A stretch of 64,000 nucleotides of DNA, taken from an uncultured Thiothrix sp. GTDB lineage: Bacteria > Pseudomonadota > Gammaproteobacteria > Thiotrichales > Thiotrichaceae. This document shows, piece after piece, positions 42,670 to 51,685 of this stretch; position 1 is the first letter of the stretch, and every line of letters starts with the position of its first letter. The translations under genes and the position numbers were made by a program. The DNA is taken from the NCBI RefSeq assembly GCF_937873765.1, contig NZ_CALMZC010000037.1:1-64000 (forward strand). The letters run 5' to 3'. The notes under the pieces are model-generated. The model did not search any database. It saw only the letters and a program-made list of their open reading frames with translations, and was not told where the DNA came from.

Positions 42670-44649
42670 ATGAGCCTTCAGCCCCACCAAATCGAACTTC
42701 TTTCCCCTGCTAAAACGGTTGAGATTGGCCGTGAAGCCATTCTGCATGGTGCCGATGCGGTGTATATCGGCGGGCCTGATTTTGGGGCGCGACATAATGC
42801 AAGTAATACCATTGCAGACATTGCCGAATTGGTGCAGTTCGCACATCGCTTTCACGCACGTATTTTTGTGACTTTAAACACCATTTTGCATGAGGCTGAA
42901 CTGGAGCCTGTGCGTCGTCTGGTCACGGACTTATATAATGTTGGTGTAGATGCGTTGATTGTGCAGGATATGGCCTTGTTAGAAATGGATATTCCGCCCA
43001 TTCAATTACATGCTTCCACGCAATGCGATATTCGTTCGGCAGCTAAAGCTAAGTTTTTATCAGATGTAGGTTTTTCGCAGATCGTGTTAGCGCGTGAATT
43101 AAGCTTGCCGCAAATTCGCGAGATTGCGCAAACGGTGGCTGAGGGCGCGACGGTTGAATACTTTATTCATGGTGCGTTGTGTGTCGCATTTTCAGGGCAA
43201 TGTTATATCAGCCATGCAGAAACGGGGCGGAGTGCGAATCGAGGGGATTGTTCGCAAGCTTGCCGTTTGCCTTATACGCTCACCGAGCAAAATGGCGCAG
43301 TCATTGCCTTTGATAAGCATTTATTGTCGATGAAAGACAATAATCAATCGGCGAATTTAGAGGCTTTACTGGATGCAGGTGTGCGCTCGCTGAAAATTGA
43401 AGGGCGCTATAAAGATGTGTCCTATGTGAAAAATATCACCGCGCATTATCGTCAGTTGCTCGATGAAGTTCTGGAGCGTCGCCCAGAGTGGGTGCGTGCA
43501 AGTTCTGGTAGTAGTGAGATTTTCTTCCAACCCAATCCAGATAAAACCTTCCATCGTGGCAGTACCGATTATTTTGCTACAGGGCGCAAAGTTGATATTG
43601 GCGCCTTCGATTCACCTAAGTTTGTCGGCTTACGCTTAGGTAGCGTGCAGCAAGTCAGCAAAGATTGGCTTGAGCTAGCCAGTTCAGAGCCGATGGCGAA
43701 TGGCGATGGCCTCAATTTCATGCGTAAACGTGAAGTAGTTGGCTTGCAAGCCAATACCGTGGAACAGCGCGGCAAAACGAAAGACGGTGAAACGATTTGG
43801 CGGATTGTACCCAATGATCCCAGTGTCTTGGTGGGTTTGAAAATAGGCACAGAAGTCTCGCGTAATCGTGATCATGCTTGGGAATTGGCGTTATTGAAAA
43901 AATCCGCTGAGCGCTTAATTCCGGTTTGGATAAGCCTGAATGAAACGTCTAGCGGTTTGAGTTTGACGCTCACCGATGTGGATATGATTAGTGCCACGAT
44001 GGAGCTTGAGCTAGTTTTAGAGCCAGCACGTCAAGCTGATAAGGCATGGGCGAGTTTGCGCGATAATCTGGGCAAGTTAGGCAATACTATTTTCACCGCG
44101 CAAGCGATTCAACTGAACTTGAGTCAACCATGGTTTGTGCCCGCTTCGAGCTTAAATCAATTGCGCCGTGATGCAGTGGCTGCTTTGGAGCAAGCACGTT
44201 TAAAGGCTTGGCAACGTCCACCGCGTAAAACTGCGGTTGAGCCACCAGTAGTCTATCCGGAAACATCGCTCTCTTATTTAGCGAATGTCTATAACTCCTT
44301 GGCTTGGCAATTTTATCGCAAGCATGGGGTGGAAGTGATTGAGCCAGCCTATGAAGCGCATGAAGAGGAAGCTGAGGTAAGCTTGATGATCACCAAACAT
44401 TGTCTGCGCTTTTCATACAATCTCTGCCCGAAACAAGCCAAAGGTGTGCAAGGTGTCATGGGGCAAGTGCGTGCTGACCCCTTAATTCTCAAAAATGGGG
44501 ATGAAACCTATACCCTAAAATTCGAATGTCGCCCCTGTGAAATGCATGTAATGGGCAAAATGAAAAAACATATTTTAAAGCAGTTACCACCTAGTGCAGT
44601 GGCTTCAGCGATACCTTTGACCTTTTACAAGCAGCGACCCAATACCTAA
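42670..44649 (+). CDS. rlhA: 23S rRNA C2501 hydroxylation protein, U32 family
   Basis: A 659-residue U32 'peptidase' family protein with the extra C-terminal DUF3656 region, matching E. coli RlhA (YdcP) in length and layout rather than the shorter TrhP/YegQ. Motifs: ELLSPAKTVEIGREAILHGADAVYIG, HASTQCDI, HGALCVAFSGQCY and RGDCSQACRLPY, with cysteines for an iron-sulfur cluster. It installs a hydroxyl group on a 23S rRNA cytidine. No strong ribosome site is seen before ATG 42670. Confidence 0.88.
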   Translation: MSLQPHQIELLSPAKTVEIGREAILHGADAVYIGGPDFGARHNASNTIADIAELVQFAHRFHARIFVTLNTILHEAELEPVRRLVTDLYNVGVDALIVQDMALLEMDIPPIQLHASTQCDIRSAAKAKFLSDVGFSQIVLARELSLPQIREIAQTVAEGATVEYFIHGALCVAFSGQCYISHAETGRSANRGDCSQACRLPYTLTEQNGAVIAFDKHLLSMKDNNQSANLEALLDAGVRSLKIEGRYKDVSYVKNITAHYRQLLDEVLERRPEWVRASSGSSEIFFQPNPDKTFHRGSTDYFATGRKVDIGAFDSPKFVGLRLGSVQQVSKDWLELASSEPMANGDGLNFMRKREVVGLQANTVEQRGKTKDGETIWRIVPNDPSVLVGLKIGTEVSRNRDHAWELALLKKSAERLIPVWISLNETSSGLSLTLTDVDMISATMELELVLEPARQADKAWASLRDNLGKLGNTIFTAQAIQLNLSQPWFVPASSLNQLRRDAVAALEQARLKAWQRPPRKTAVEPPVVYPETSLSYLANVYNSLAWQFYRKHGVEVIEPAYEAHEEEAEVSLMITKHCLRFSYNLCPKQAKGVQGVMGQVRADPLILKNGDETYTLKFECRPCEMHVMGKMKKHILKQLPPSAVASAIPLTFYKQRPNT

Positions 44650-44665
44650 ATTCAAGGCCTAACTA

Positions 44666-45442
44666 TTACAGCTTTTCACGCAGTCCATACCAGAGTAAGC
44701 CGATCCATTCGTGTAGGGCAATCGAACTACGCACGAGTGCTGTTGCTTGGGGTACAAATTTCATATGGTAATCTGTCCATTGAATCGAGCCGCTATAAGA
44801 GACTGAGGCTGGTAGATACTGGACTTTCCGATTCCGAAAGGCATATAAGCTACGGGGCATATGCCAAGCTTGAGTGACTAACCAAACTGATTGAATGCCT
44901 GCAGTGGCTAAGATTTCGTCGGTAAATTGGGCATTTTGCCAAGTCGTATGGCTTTGGGTTTCTAGCCATTTCACGGGTACACGAAATTCATCTTCTAATA
45001 CAGCACGCATCAGTTCGGCTTCACTACGCGCTTCAGCTAAAGGACTGCCCCCAGTGACCAGAATCGGCAAACCAGTAGCACGATGTAAATGGGCGGCATA
45101 ACGTAAGCGCTCAATCCCTGCTAAAGAGGTGCTTTCTCCCCCTGCATATTCGGGAACGTTTAGATTTCGCCCTGAACCTAAAACCACAATGGCTTCTGGT
45201 AAAGGTACTTGTTTCCAAAGCTCGAAGCGGGGTGGGTGTTGATTCTCCAATTGCCCTAGTAGCCAACTAGCGGTAATCGGTAAACTTAGGATAAGGATTT
45301 GCAGAGCAGCGAAAGCGAATAGGCTACAAACTAGCATTTTACGTTTTCTCCAGATCAGAGCGATTAAGGCTAAAACTAGTAATTGGCCGGGGGGCAGGAG
45401 TAAAAACTCAAGGCTGCGATTGAGTAAGGCATTATCCATCAT
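44666..45442 (-). CDS. ElyC/YdcF-family (DUF218) membrane protein
   Basis: A 258-residue protein. Two N-terminal membrane helices (about 15-30 and 38-60) precede a DUF218 domain: AIVVLGSGRN, LPILVTGGSPLAEARSEAELM, TTWQNAQFTDE and LVTQAWHMPRSL. The same length and layout as E. coli ElyC, which affects peptidoglycan and undecaprenyl-phosphate metabolism. A specific role is inferred only. It is divergent from the flotillin gene. Confidence 0.85.
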   Translation of the reverse strand: MMDNALLNRSLEFLLLPPGQLLVLALIALIWRKRKMLVCSLFAFAALQILILSLPITASWLLGQLENQHPPRFELWKQVPLPEAIVVLGSGRNLNVPEYAGGESTSLAGIERLRYAAHLHRATGLPILVTGGSPLAEARSEAELMRAVLEDEFRVPVKWLETQSHTTWQNAQFTDEILATAGIQSVWLVTQAWHMPRSLYAFRNRKVQYLPASVSYSGSIQWTDYHMKFVPQATALVRSSIALHEWIGLLWYGLREKL

Positions 45443-45542
45443 AGGCTCATTGGTCTAAGGGGGAATTAGTGTCTAAATAGCGCATGTCGATTCGGAAGGG
45501 TTTATACTTGATTTCACTCATCTTTGCCTAGGCTAGACCAGT

Positions 45543-47114
45543 ATGGACTCCTCAAATAACTCCATCGTATACGCAGGGGGGGTGGTTGCGCTCGCCCTAG
45601 TGTTGATCGTGATTGCTTTATTTTCTACCTTTTATCGACGCTCTACTAAAGACCGTGCCTTTGTGCGTACCGGCTTTGGGGGAGAACGTGTAGTCATGAA
45701 CAATGGTGCGTTAGTGCTCCCTGTTTTACATGACATGATGACCATTAATATGCAAACCATGCGTGTGGAAGTAGAACGCTCTAACCATGATGCCTTGATT
45801 ACCCATGACTCCTTGCGGGTAGATGTGGTAGCAGAGTTCTTTTTACGGGTGGCACAAAATCATGCAGCGATTTCGACTGCGGCACGTACTTTAGGGGATC
45901 GGACTTTAAATCAAGAGCGTATGAAAGAAATCGTCGAAGCCCAATGCGTCGCAGCGCTGCGTTCGGTTGCATCCAGCATGTCTTTGGATGAGTTGCATGT
46001 AAAGCGTGCTGATTTTGAAAAAAATGTTGAGGATAACTTAAATACTGAGTTTCAAAAGAATGGTTTGGAACTAGTGTCCGTGTCTTTAATGCGCTTAGAC
46101 CAAACAGCGCGTGAGTATTTAGATGAAAATAATGCTTTCGACGCACGCGGTTTAATTAAGCTGGATGAGATCACTGAGGAAAGTAAAAAGCGCCGTAACG
46201 ATATTGAGCAAGAAAATAAAATTAAGATTCAAGAAAAAAATAAAGAATCTGAGCAGCGGCGCTTGCAGATTGAGCAACAACAGATCGAATCACAGAAAAA
46301 ACAAGAGCGTTATTTAGCTGATTTACAGGCACAGACGGCTAAGGATATTGAAGAAAATAAATTAAGGGTGGAGCGTGAATTAGAAGAAATTCGCATTGCT
46401 AAAGAAACCGCGATTGAAATGGCTCGGCGTGATATGGAAGTAGCTCGTGCAGAATTTGAAAAGGGTATTTCTGAGGCTTGGATGGCAACTGATAAAATGA
46501 AAGCTGAGGCGGCACGCTTAACGGAAGAAATTGCGACAGCGCGTGAAAAAGCCGAAGCCGAGCGTAAAAAATTAATCGAAGTGATTAGTGCACAAAAAGA
46601 AGCTCAGCGCCAAACTATCATTGCGGAGGCGAATGCAGAGGTGGAGCGCTTAGCAGCGAAAGCTGCTGAAGTTCGTTATCAAGTAGAAGCGATTGGTAAG
46701 CGTACTTTAAATGAAGCTGCCAACATTCTCGGGCAGAGCCAGATTGATATGCAGGTCAAAATGGAAATTGTTCGGCAGTTACCACAAATTATTCGTGAAA
46801 GCGTAAAACCGATCGAAAATATCGATGGTATTAAAATCATGCATATTGACGGTTTAGGTGCTGTATCCAGTTCATCTTCTGCTAATCTGAAGGGTGGTGG
46901 TAATAATAGTGGTTTAGCCGATCAAATTGTGGACAGTGCTCTGCGTTATCGTGCCCAAGTCCCTTTGATTGATAGTTTGCTGCGCGAAGTTGATTTGAAA
47001 GGCGATAGTAGTGATGGTTTAACGGGGTTTATTCGGGAACAGATCGCTCCCGAACGAGCGCAACGTCCAGCACGTAACTCAACTGAGGCTGAAGACAACC
47101 CTGATGCGGCCTAA
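45543..47114 (+). CDS. Flotillin-like SPFH protein (YqiK-like)
   Basis: A 523-residue membrane-anchored scaffold. It has an N-terminal TM helix (about 8-30), an SPFH/band-7 domain (40-200, TFYRRSTKDRAFVRTGFGG), a long charged coiled coil (210-400, rich in Glu/Lys/Arg/Ala), and a C-terminal flotillin tail with a Gly/Ser-rich hinge. Such proteins organise functional membrane microdomains. No nfeD-type partner is adjacent; the convergent ubiK gene ends one base beyond its stop. Confidence 0.9.
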   Translation: MDSSNNSIVYAGGVVALALVLIVIALFSTFYRRSTKDRAFVRTGFGGERVVMNNGALVLPVLHDMMTINMQTMRVEVERSNHDALITHDSLRVDVVAEFFLRVAQNHAAISTAARTLGDRTLNQERMKEIVEAQCVAALRSVASSMSLDELHVKRADFEKNVEDNLNTEFQKNGLELVSVSLMRLDQTAREYLDENNAFDARGLIKLDEITEESKKRRNDIEQENKIKIQEKNKESEQRRLQIEQQQIESQKKQERYLADLQAQTAKDIEENKLRVERELEEIRIAKETAIEMARRDMEVARAEFEKGISEAWMATDKMKAEAARLTEEIATAREKAEAERKKLIEVISAQKEAQRQTIIAEANAEVERLAAKAAEVRYQVEAIGKRTLNEAANILGQSQIDMQVKMEIVRQLPQIIRESVKPIENIDGIKIMHIDGLGAVSSSSSANLKGGGNNSGLADQIVDSALRYRAQVPLIDSLLREVDLKGDSSDGLTGFIREQIAPERAQRPARNSTEAEDNPDAA

Positions 47115-47115
47115 T

Positions 47116-47391
47116 TTAATTAGCACCACCTTGTTCGTTTTGACTGGTCGCGGAAGCCTGTTTATTTTCCCATTCCTTTAAACGGGCTTCTAGCGCTTCT
47201 AATTTTTCTCGAGTGCGTTGTAGTACAGCAGTCTGAATATCAAATTCTTCGCGGGTCACTAAATTCATTTTTTGTAAACCTGTTTCCATCACACCGCGCA
47301 TATTCTTCTCAAAATCCTCCTGCAAATTGCGGACAGGTTCAGGCAAGAGGTCTGAAAACTTTTTCATCATGTCATCCAAAGGGTTGCTCAT
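47116..47391 (-). CDS. ubiK: Ubiquinone biosynthesis accessory factor UbiK
   Basis: A 91-residue BMFP-domain protein. ATG 47391 is preferred because TAGGAG lies eight bases upstream. The family pattern is clear: an amphipathic N-terminal region (MMKKFSDLLPEPVRNLQEDF), then LVTREEFDIQTAVLQRTREKLEALEARL, a coiled-coil trimerisation helix. UbiK helps the UbiJ-containing complex in aerobic ubiquinone synthesis. It is upstream of and divergent from glnK. Confidence 0.92.
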   Translation of the reverse strand: MSNPLDDMMKKFSDLLPEPVRNLQEDFEKNMRGVMETGLQKMNLVTREEFDIQTAVLQRTREKLEALEARLKEWENKQASATSQNEQGGAN

Positions 47392-47424
47392 TGCTGTGAC
47401 TCCTAAAGGCTTAGCCGAAAATAC

Positions 47425-47463
47425 TGGTGCATAGTGATTTTTTGTAAGCACTTTTATGGTGCA
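47425..47463. promoter_or_regulatory. Two TGGTGCA half-sites upstream of glnK
   Basis: TGGTGCA occurs at 47425-47431 and 47457-47463, 32 bases apart (three helical turns). It matches the right half of the NtrC site (TGCACyA-N5-TGGTGCA), and both copies lie about 75-110 bases before the sigma54 promoter, where enhancers are expected. The left halves are poor, so the call is tentative. Confidence 0.4.
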
Positions 47464-47534
47464 TTACTAGTTAGCAGTGCTTACTACTCAACGCCAGTTT
47501 AGAACAATCTGGGGATTTTAGGTGGTTTTTAAAG

Positions 47535-47551
47535 TTGGCACATCCCTTGCT
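47535..47551 (+). promoter_or_regulatory. Sigma54 promoter of glnK-amtB
   Basis: TTGGCACATCCCTTGCT matches the sigma54 consensus with GG and GC spaced by exactly ten bases. It lies about 70 bases before glnK. Sigma54/NtrC control is the known mode for glnK-amtB in gammaproteobacteria. Confidence 0.85.
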
Positions 47552-47564
47552 AGACAAGCCTTAA

Positions 47565-47957
<393 letters not shown>

Positions 47958-47968
47958 AGGGGGATGGA

Positions 47969-49375
47969 ATGAATTTAAAGTTTACTTTAATGCTAATAGG
48001 GGCTTTGTTAGGTCTATCAGGTCTGGCAGGAGCACAAGAGGCGACTACGGCAGTTGCTGATGCCGCCGCCACTACACCTCCTGCACCAACGCCGGATAAA
48101 GGCGATACCGTGTGGATGATGATCTCTACTATACTTGTCATCATGATGGTTATTCCGGGCTTAGCTTTATTCTATGGTGGCTTAGTACGTGCCAAGAATA
48201 TGCTGTCGGTGCTCGCACAGGTCTTCAGTATTTTCTGTTTAATCGCTTTACTCTGGGTTATTTATGGTTACAGCTTAGCCTTCACTGATGGTGGTAGTTT
48301 AAATAGCTTTATCGGTAGTTTTGACAAGCTATTCCTCAAAGGCGTGGATACTTCAGTCACTGTCGAAACCTTTAGTAAAGGTGTCGTGATTCATGAAATG
48401 GTCTTTGCTATCTTCCAATTGACTTTCGCGGCGATCACTGTTTCCCTTATCGTAGGTGGTTTTGCTGAGCGGATTAAATTCTCAGCTTTATTAGTCTTCT
48501 GCGTACTGTGGTTTACCTTCTCTTATCTGCCGATGGCGCACATGGTTTGGTTCTGGGGTGGTCCTTCTGCTTATGATGCTCCTGCGGGCTTTTTATTTGC
48601 TAAAGGGGCTTTAGATTTTGCAGGGGGTACGGTAGTGCATATTAATGCAGCCATGGCAGCTTTAGTCGGTGCGATTGTCGTGGGTAAACGTGTCGGTTAT
48701 GGCCGTGATTCGATGGCTCCCCACAACTTAGTGATGACCATGATTGGTGCTTCTTTACTCTGGGTCGGTTGGTTCGGTTTCAACGCTGGTTCTAACTTAG
48801 AGGCCACAGGTACAGCAGTGTTAGCGATGTTGAACACGATTGTGGCTACTGCGGCGGCAGGTTTATCATGGATGGCAGCTGAGTGGTTATTACGTGGTAA
48901 ACCTTCCTTACTCGGTGTGGTATCTGGTGCTGTATCTGGCTTAGTGGCGATTACTCCAGCAGCCGGCTTTGCAGGCCCTATGGGGGCGATTGCCCTAGGT
49001 TTAGTAACGGGTGCTGCTTGTTTATGGGGTGTCACTGGTCTGAAACATATGCTCGGTTATGATGACTCTTTGGACGTATTCGGTGTGCACGGTATTGGCG
49101 GTATTATTGGTGCGATTGGTACAGGGATTGTGGTCAATCCAGCCTTGGGTGGTTCAGGCGTATTTGACTATGCTACGGGTACAGTGGCTGCTTATAGCAC
49201 TGCACAAATCTTTAGCCAGCTCTGGGGTGTAGCGGTCGCGATTGTCTGGTCAGGTGTGGTCAGTTTAGTGATCTTAGTTCTGCTCAAATACACCATCGGT
49301 TTACGCGTGACGCAAGATGAAGAGCGTGAAGGTTTAGATACGGTAACGCATGGTGAGCGTGCTTATACCATGTAA
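47969..49375 (+). CDS. amtB: Ammonium transporter AmtB
   Basis: A 468-residue trimeric ammonium channel. A signal-peptide-like helix (cleavage near Ala22) and an Ala/Thr/Pro-rich linker come before 11 membrane helices. Motifs: DTVWMMISTILVIMMVIPG, the periplasmic Phe gate region, and the twin pore histidines in LPMAHMVW and DVFGVHGIGG. The cytoplasmic C-terminal tail (DEEREGLDTVTHGERAY) is the GlnK-binding end. Follows glnK by 11 bases. Confidence 0.97.
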   Translation: MNLKFTLMLIGALLGLSGLAGAQEATTAVADAAATTPPAPTPDKGDTVWMMISTILVIMMVIPGLALFYGGLVRAKNMLSVLAQVFSIFCLIALLWVIYGYSLAFTDGGSLNSFIGSFDKLFLKGVDTSVTVETFSKGVVIHEMVFAIFQLTFAAITVSLIVGGFAERIKFSALLVFCVLWFTFSYLPMAHMVWFWGGPSAYDAPAGFLFAKGALDFAGGTVVHINAAMAALVGAIVVGKRVGYGRDSMAPHNLVMTMIGASLLWVGWFGFNAGSNLEATGTAVLAMLNTIVATAAAGLSWMAAEWLLRGKPSLLGVVSGAVSGLVAITPAAGFAGPMGAIALGLVTGAACLWGVTGLKHMLGYDDSLDVFGVHGIGGIIGAIGTGIVVNPALGGSGVFDYATGTVAAYSTAQIFSQLWGVAVAIVWSGVVSLVILVLLKYTIGLRVTQDEEREGLDTVTHGERAYTM

Positions 49376-49408
49376 GATCAGTTTAGATCTGTGTGTTCTC
49401 TAGGAATT

Positions 49409-49433
49409 GGCGGGTAGTTTACCCGCCTTTTTT
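49409..49433 (+). terminator. Intrinsic terminator of glnK-amtB
   Basis: GGCGGGTA (49409-49416) pairs with TACCCGCC (49420-49427) around GTT, followed by six T residues. It lies about 35 bases after the amtB stop. Confidence 0.9.
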
Positions 49434-49449
49434 ATTGCAGGATTTAGGC

Positions 49450-50100
49450 TTAAAACTTAGGTGTGAACGGATCCATTACTACAATTCTACCTTGGTGGGT
49501 GCGCATTAAATTATCGCCATGCAAATCCCAGCTAATAAAATCTTGATGCTCACGGTAATAGCGGCAGAGTTGGCGTAAATCATTGGCTAAAGTTTCACCA
49601 TAGCGCTCTTTAACCCAAGTCCAAACTTCAAGACGGTCTTTTTCTTCCAGCCAATCAATTTCATGCACATGTACAGTGAAAAAAGCACTATCTTCCTCAT
49701 TCAGATGTTCTAATCGTTCCATTACATAGATAATGCGATAATCCAATTCATTTTCGGTGAAGATTTCAATGTGTTCTAAAGGTAATATTTCATCGGTTTC
49801 GGACAGTGGGCCAATACGACGAATGAACGGGATTTCTGTCAGTTGCTGCTGCTGAATCGCATCGCAGAAATACTCTAGGCCAAGGGAAAATTTTTCGAGC
49901 AGTACATAGTGGTTCCACTCACCTAGTTGGTTTTCAGCGAAAAAATCACGATGACATTTTTTGCAATTGAGAGAAATATTTTTGCCATCACAGTGCATGG
50001 CGTACACATTGGTGAGGAAGGTATTTTCACATTGAGGGCACTGTATGCGTTCATATTGTCCCTCAAGAAAACATTGCAGAATTTGCTGGCTGGCATCCAT
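49450..50100 (-). CDS. Zinc-ribbon protein with kinase-like C-terminal motifs
   Basis: A 216-residue protein. The N-terminal part holds two CxxC pairs with a long loop (CPQC, then CKKC, about residues 21-49), a likely zinc ribbon. The C-terminal third has a kinase-like set: a hinge-like IIYVMERLEHL, the catalytic-loop lookalike ISWDLHGDNLM (Asp and Asn spaced as HxDxxxxN) and VVMDPF at the metal-binding position. This resembles the small kinase-like proteins of T7-type phages and APH-fold kinases. The N-lobe is short, so activity is uncertain. It lies 15 bases after a HAD-family gene, giving a kinase-like/phosphatase-like pair. Confidence 0.65.
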   Translation of the reverse strand: MDASQQILQCFLEGQYERIQCPQCENTFLTNVYAMHCDGKNISLNCKKCHRDFFAENQLGEWNHYVLLEKFSLGLEYFCDAIQQQQLTEIPFIRRIGPLSETDEILPLEHIEIFTENELDYRIIYVMERLEHLNEEDSAFFTVHVHEIDWLEEKDRLEVWTWVKERYGETLANDLRQLCRYYREHQDFISWDLHGDNLMRTHQGRIVVMDPFTPKF

Positions 50101-50115
50101 GATTGCTTATCTATA

Positions 50116-50586
50116 TTAATAATCGATCCCATTGATTTGCAAGATCCACGCCCCCGGATGCGCAATGCCCGGAAAATAATCATCTATCCACAGACCTACA
50201 TCAATGCCTTGCTCATATAAGTATGCGCGTTTTAGTTGACCGTCGGTAGTATAGATAGGAATACTATCATCCTTAAGAGTTTCTCTGATTTCTTTAATGC
50301 CATCCTTATCATCTGCACGTAAAGTACAAATAAAGGGTTCCCAGCCTTGTGTATGGTAGCTTGCAATTAGAGAGCGGAAAAATTTAGGATCAGCGGTGAT
50401 AGTGCAGTCGAAATCAAAAGCAACTCGACGTGAAGTCGGTGAGTCGGCCAGTGCATAAATATCAACGCGGAATTCATCGAATTCAGCCGTTAAACTATGC
50501 AACTGTTGCTGTGCCAGCGTTTGGTCGAGAAGCTTAAACGCAGGGCACAAGCCGGAATGTCGATAATAGAAGACGAGATTGCTCAT
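50116..50586 (-). CDS. HAD-like hydrolase
   Basis: A 156-residue protein. After an unusual N-terminal 55 residues, the HAD core begins: VAFDFDCTITADPKF (DxDxT nucleophile motif), a Thr in PFICTLRADD and the acidic pair in LWIDDYFPG. There is no large cap domain, like small HAD nucleotide phosphatases seen in phages and some bacteria. Upstream partner of the kinase-like gene in a two-gene unit. Substrate unknown. Its N-terminal segment (residues 1-50) matches nothing I recognise. Confidence 0.72.
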   Translation of the reverse strand: MSNLVFYYRHSGLCPAFKLLDQTLAQQQLHSLTAEFDEFRVDIYALADSPTSRRVAFDFDCTITADPKFFRSLIASYHTQGWEPFICTLRADDKDGIKEIRETLKDDSIPIYTTDGQLKRAYLYEQGIDVGLWIDDYFPGIAHPGAWILQINGIDY

Positions 50587-50708
50587 AATTGCTCTAAATA
50601 CATAATTTGAATTTAGAGCGCAAAGTCGTTATTCAAATTATAAAGATTTCTGTATTGCTTATGAAAAAAGTGCAGCAGTAAAACTCAATTAGCTCAGGAG
50701 AAGCACCG

Positions 50709-50930
50709 ATGAAGCTAGGTTTAAATAGATTAGTTATAATTATAAGCTTGACACTAGCAGGCTGTCAGGCTCCTACCTCCTCAGATAGTGGTCAGAGTCC
50801 TCTGCCTACCCCTAAAGGTAAAGGTGACATGACTATATGTCCTATGGATGCACGCATATGTCCTGATAGACGTACTTCCGTCGGTCGTACTGGGCCAAAT
50901 TGTGAGTTTGCGGCCTGTCCGAGAGGCTAA
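50709..50930 (+). CDS. Small cysteine-rich lipoprotein
   Basis: A 73-residue predicted lipoprotein. The lipobox is LAGC (lipidated Cys about residue 19). After a Ser/Pro-rich linker, the C-terminal domain has four Cys in the pattern of MTICPMDARICPDRRTSVGR and GPNCEFAACP. This small domain recurs in envelope proteins with a GRTGPNCEF motif. AGGAG lies upstream of ATG 50709. Function unknown. Confidence 0.78.
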   Translation: MKLGLNRLVIIISLTLAGCQAPTSSDSGQSPLPTPKGKGDMTICPMDARICPDRRTSVGRTGPNCEFAACPRG

Positions 50931-51019
50931 ACGCTGCGTCGGAAATTGATTCGTGTGAGTAGGCTCTTGTGATAGTTAAGGTTACTTAATTATTATTCTA
51001 ACCAGTAACGAGAGCCTCC

Positions 51020-51622
51020 ATGATTTATCGTGTTGTTTTAATTGCTGCTACTTGTCTAGCCCTAGCAGCTTGCTCAGGTTCTGAAGAAAACCAAGCCTCA
51101 AAAGCATCCACTGACCAAGCTTCAACCCCTGTAATCGACACACCTGTGCCAGCGTCTGCATCCACTCCAGTCTTGGCTAGTGAAGGTGCTCCCGCGAATG
51201 CAGCGGCGACCAATAGTCCGCCTACTGACCCAGCTACCTGCCCCTATTCTGTAGAGGAGCTTAATCAAGGCTTAGGCTTAAAACTCAGTATTGTTAATGC
51301 AGTTCAAGTCCCATTTGCAGGTGGAACGCAGCTCAGTTGCCAATATACCGGTGAGCCGCCTGCGACCATCACGGTAAATAAGTTAGTGATGCAAGATCCG
51401 AAGATGCTTGAAGGGATGGAACAGTTTTTGGCGGGTAGTTTAGAGGCCGTGCCAAATGATCCGGATAAAGCACAATGGAATATGACGGATAGCGGCTTAA
51501 ATGATCTAACCTTGCATTATGTACGTGCAGGTACGAGCATTGATGTCCGTTTATTAGGTGTTGATCAAACCGAGTGGCCTGCAATGAAACAAAAGTTACT
51601 GGACTTACGCCGCCTCCCTTAA
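51020..51622 (+). CDS. Predicted lipoprotein, 200 aa
   Basis: A 200-residue lipoprotein with lipobox LAAC (about residue 19) and an Ala/Ser/Thr/Pro-rich linker (20-75). A folded C-terminal domain has one Cys pair candidate (CPYSVEELNQGLGLKL and LSCQYTG). No family was recognised. It lies between another lipoprotein and a molybdopterin enzyme on the same strand, but wide gaps suggest separate promoters. Confidence 0.75.
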   Translation: MIYRVVLIAATCLALAACSGSEENQASKASTDQASTPVIDTPVPASASTPVLASEGAPANAAATNSPPTDPATCPYSVEELNQGLGLKLSIVNAVQVPFAGGTQLSCQYTGEPPATITVNKLVMQDPKMLEGMEQFLAGSLEAVPNDPDKAQWNMTDSGLNDLTLHYVRAGTSIDVRLLGVDQTEWPAMKQKLLDLRRLP

Positions 51623-51685
51623 TGACTTATGCTAGCTGGCAGTTGTATGCTTATTGCGGCTAGTTAGTTTTAAAGGATCCTGCTT

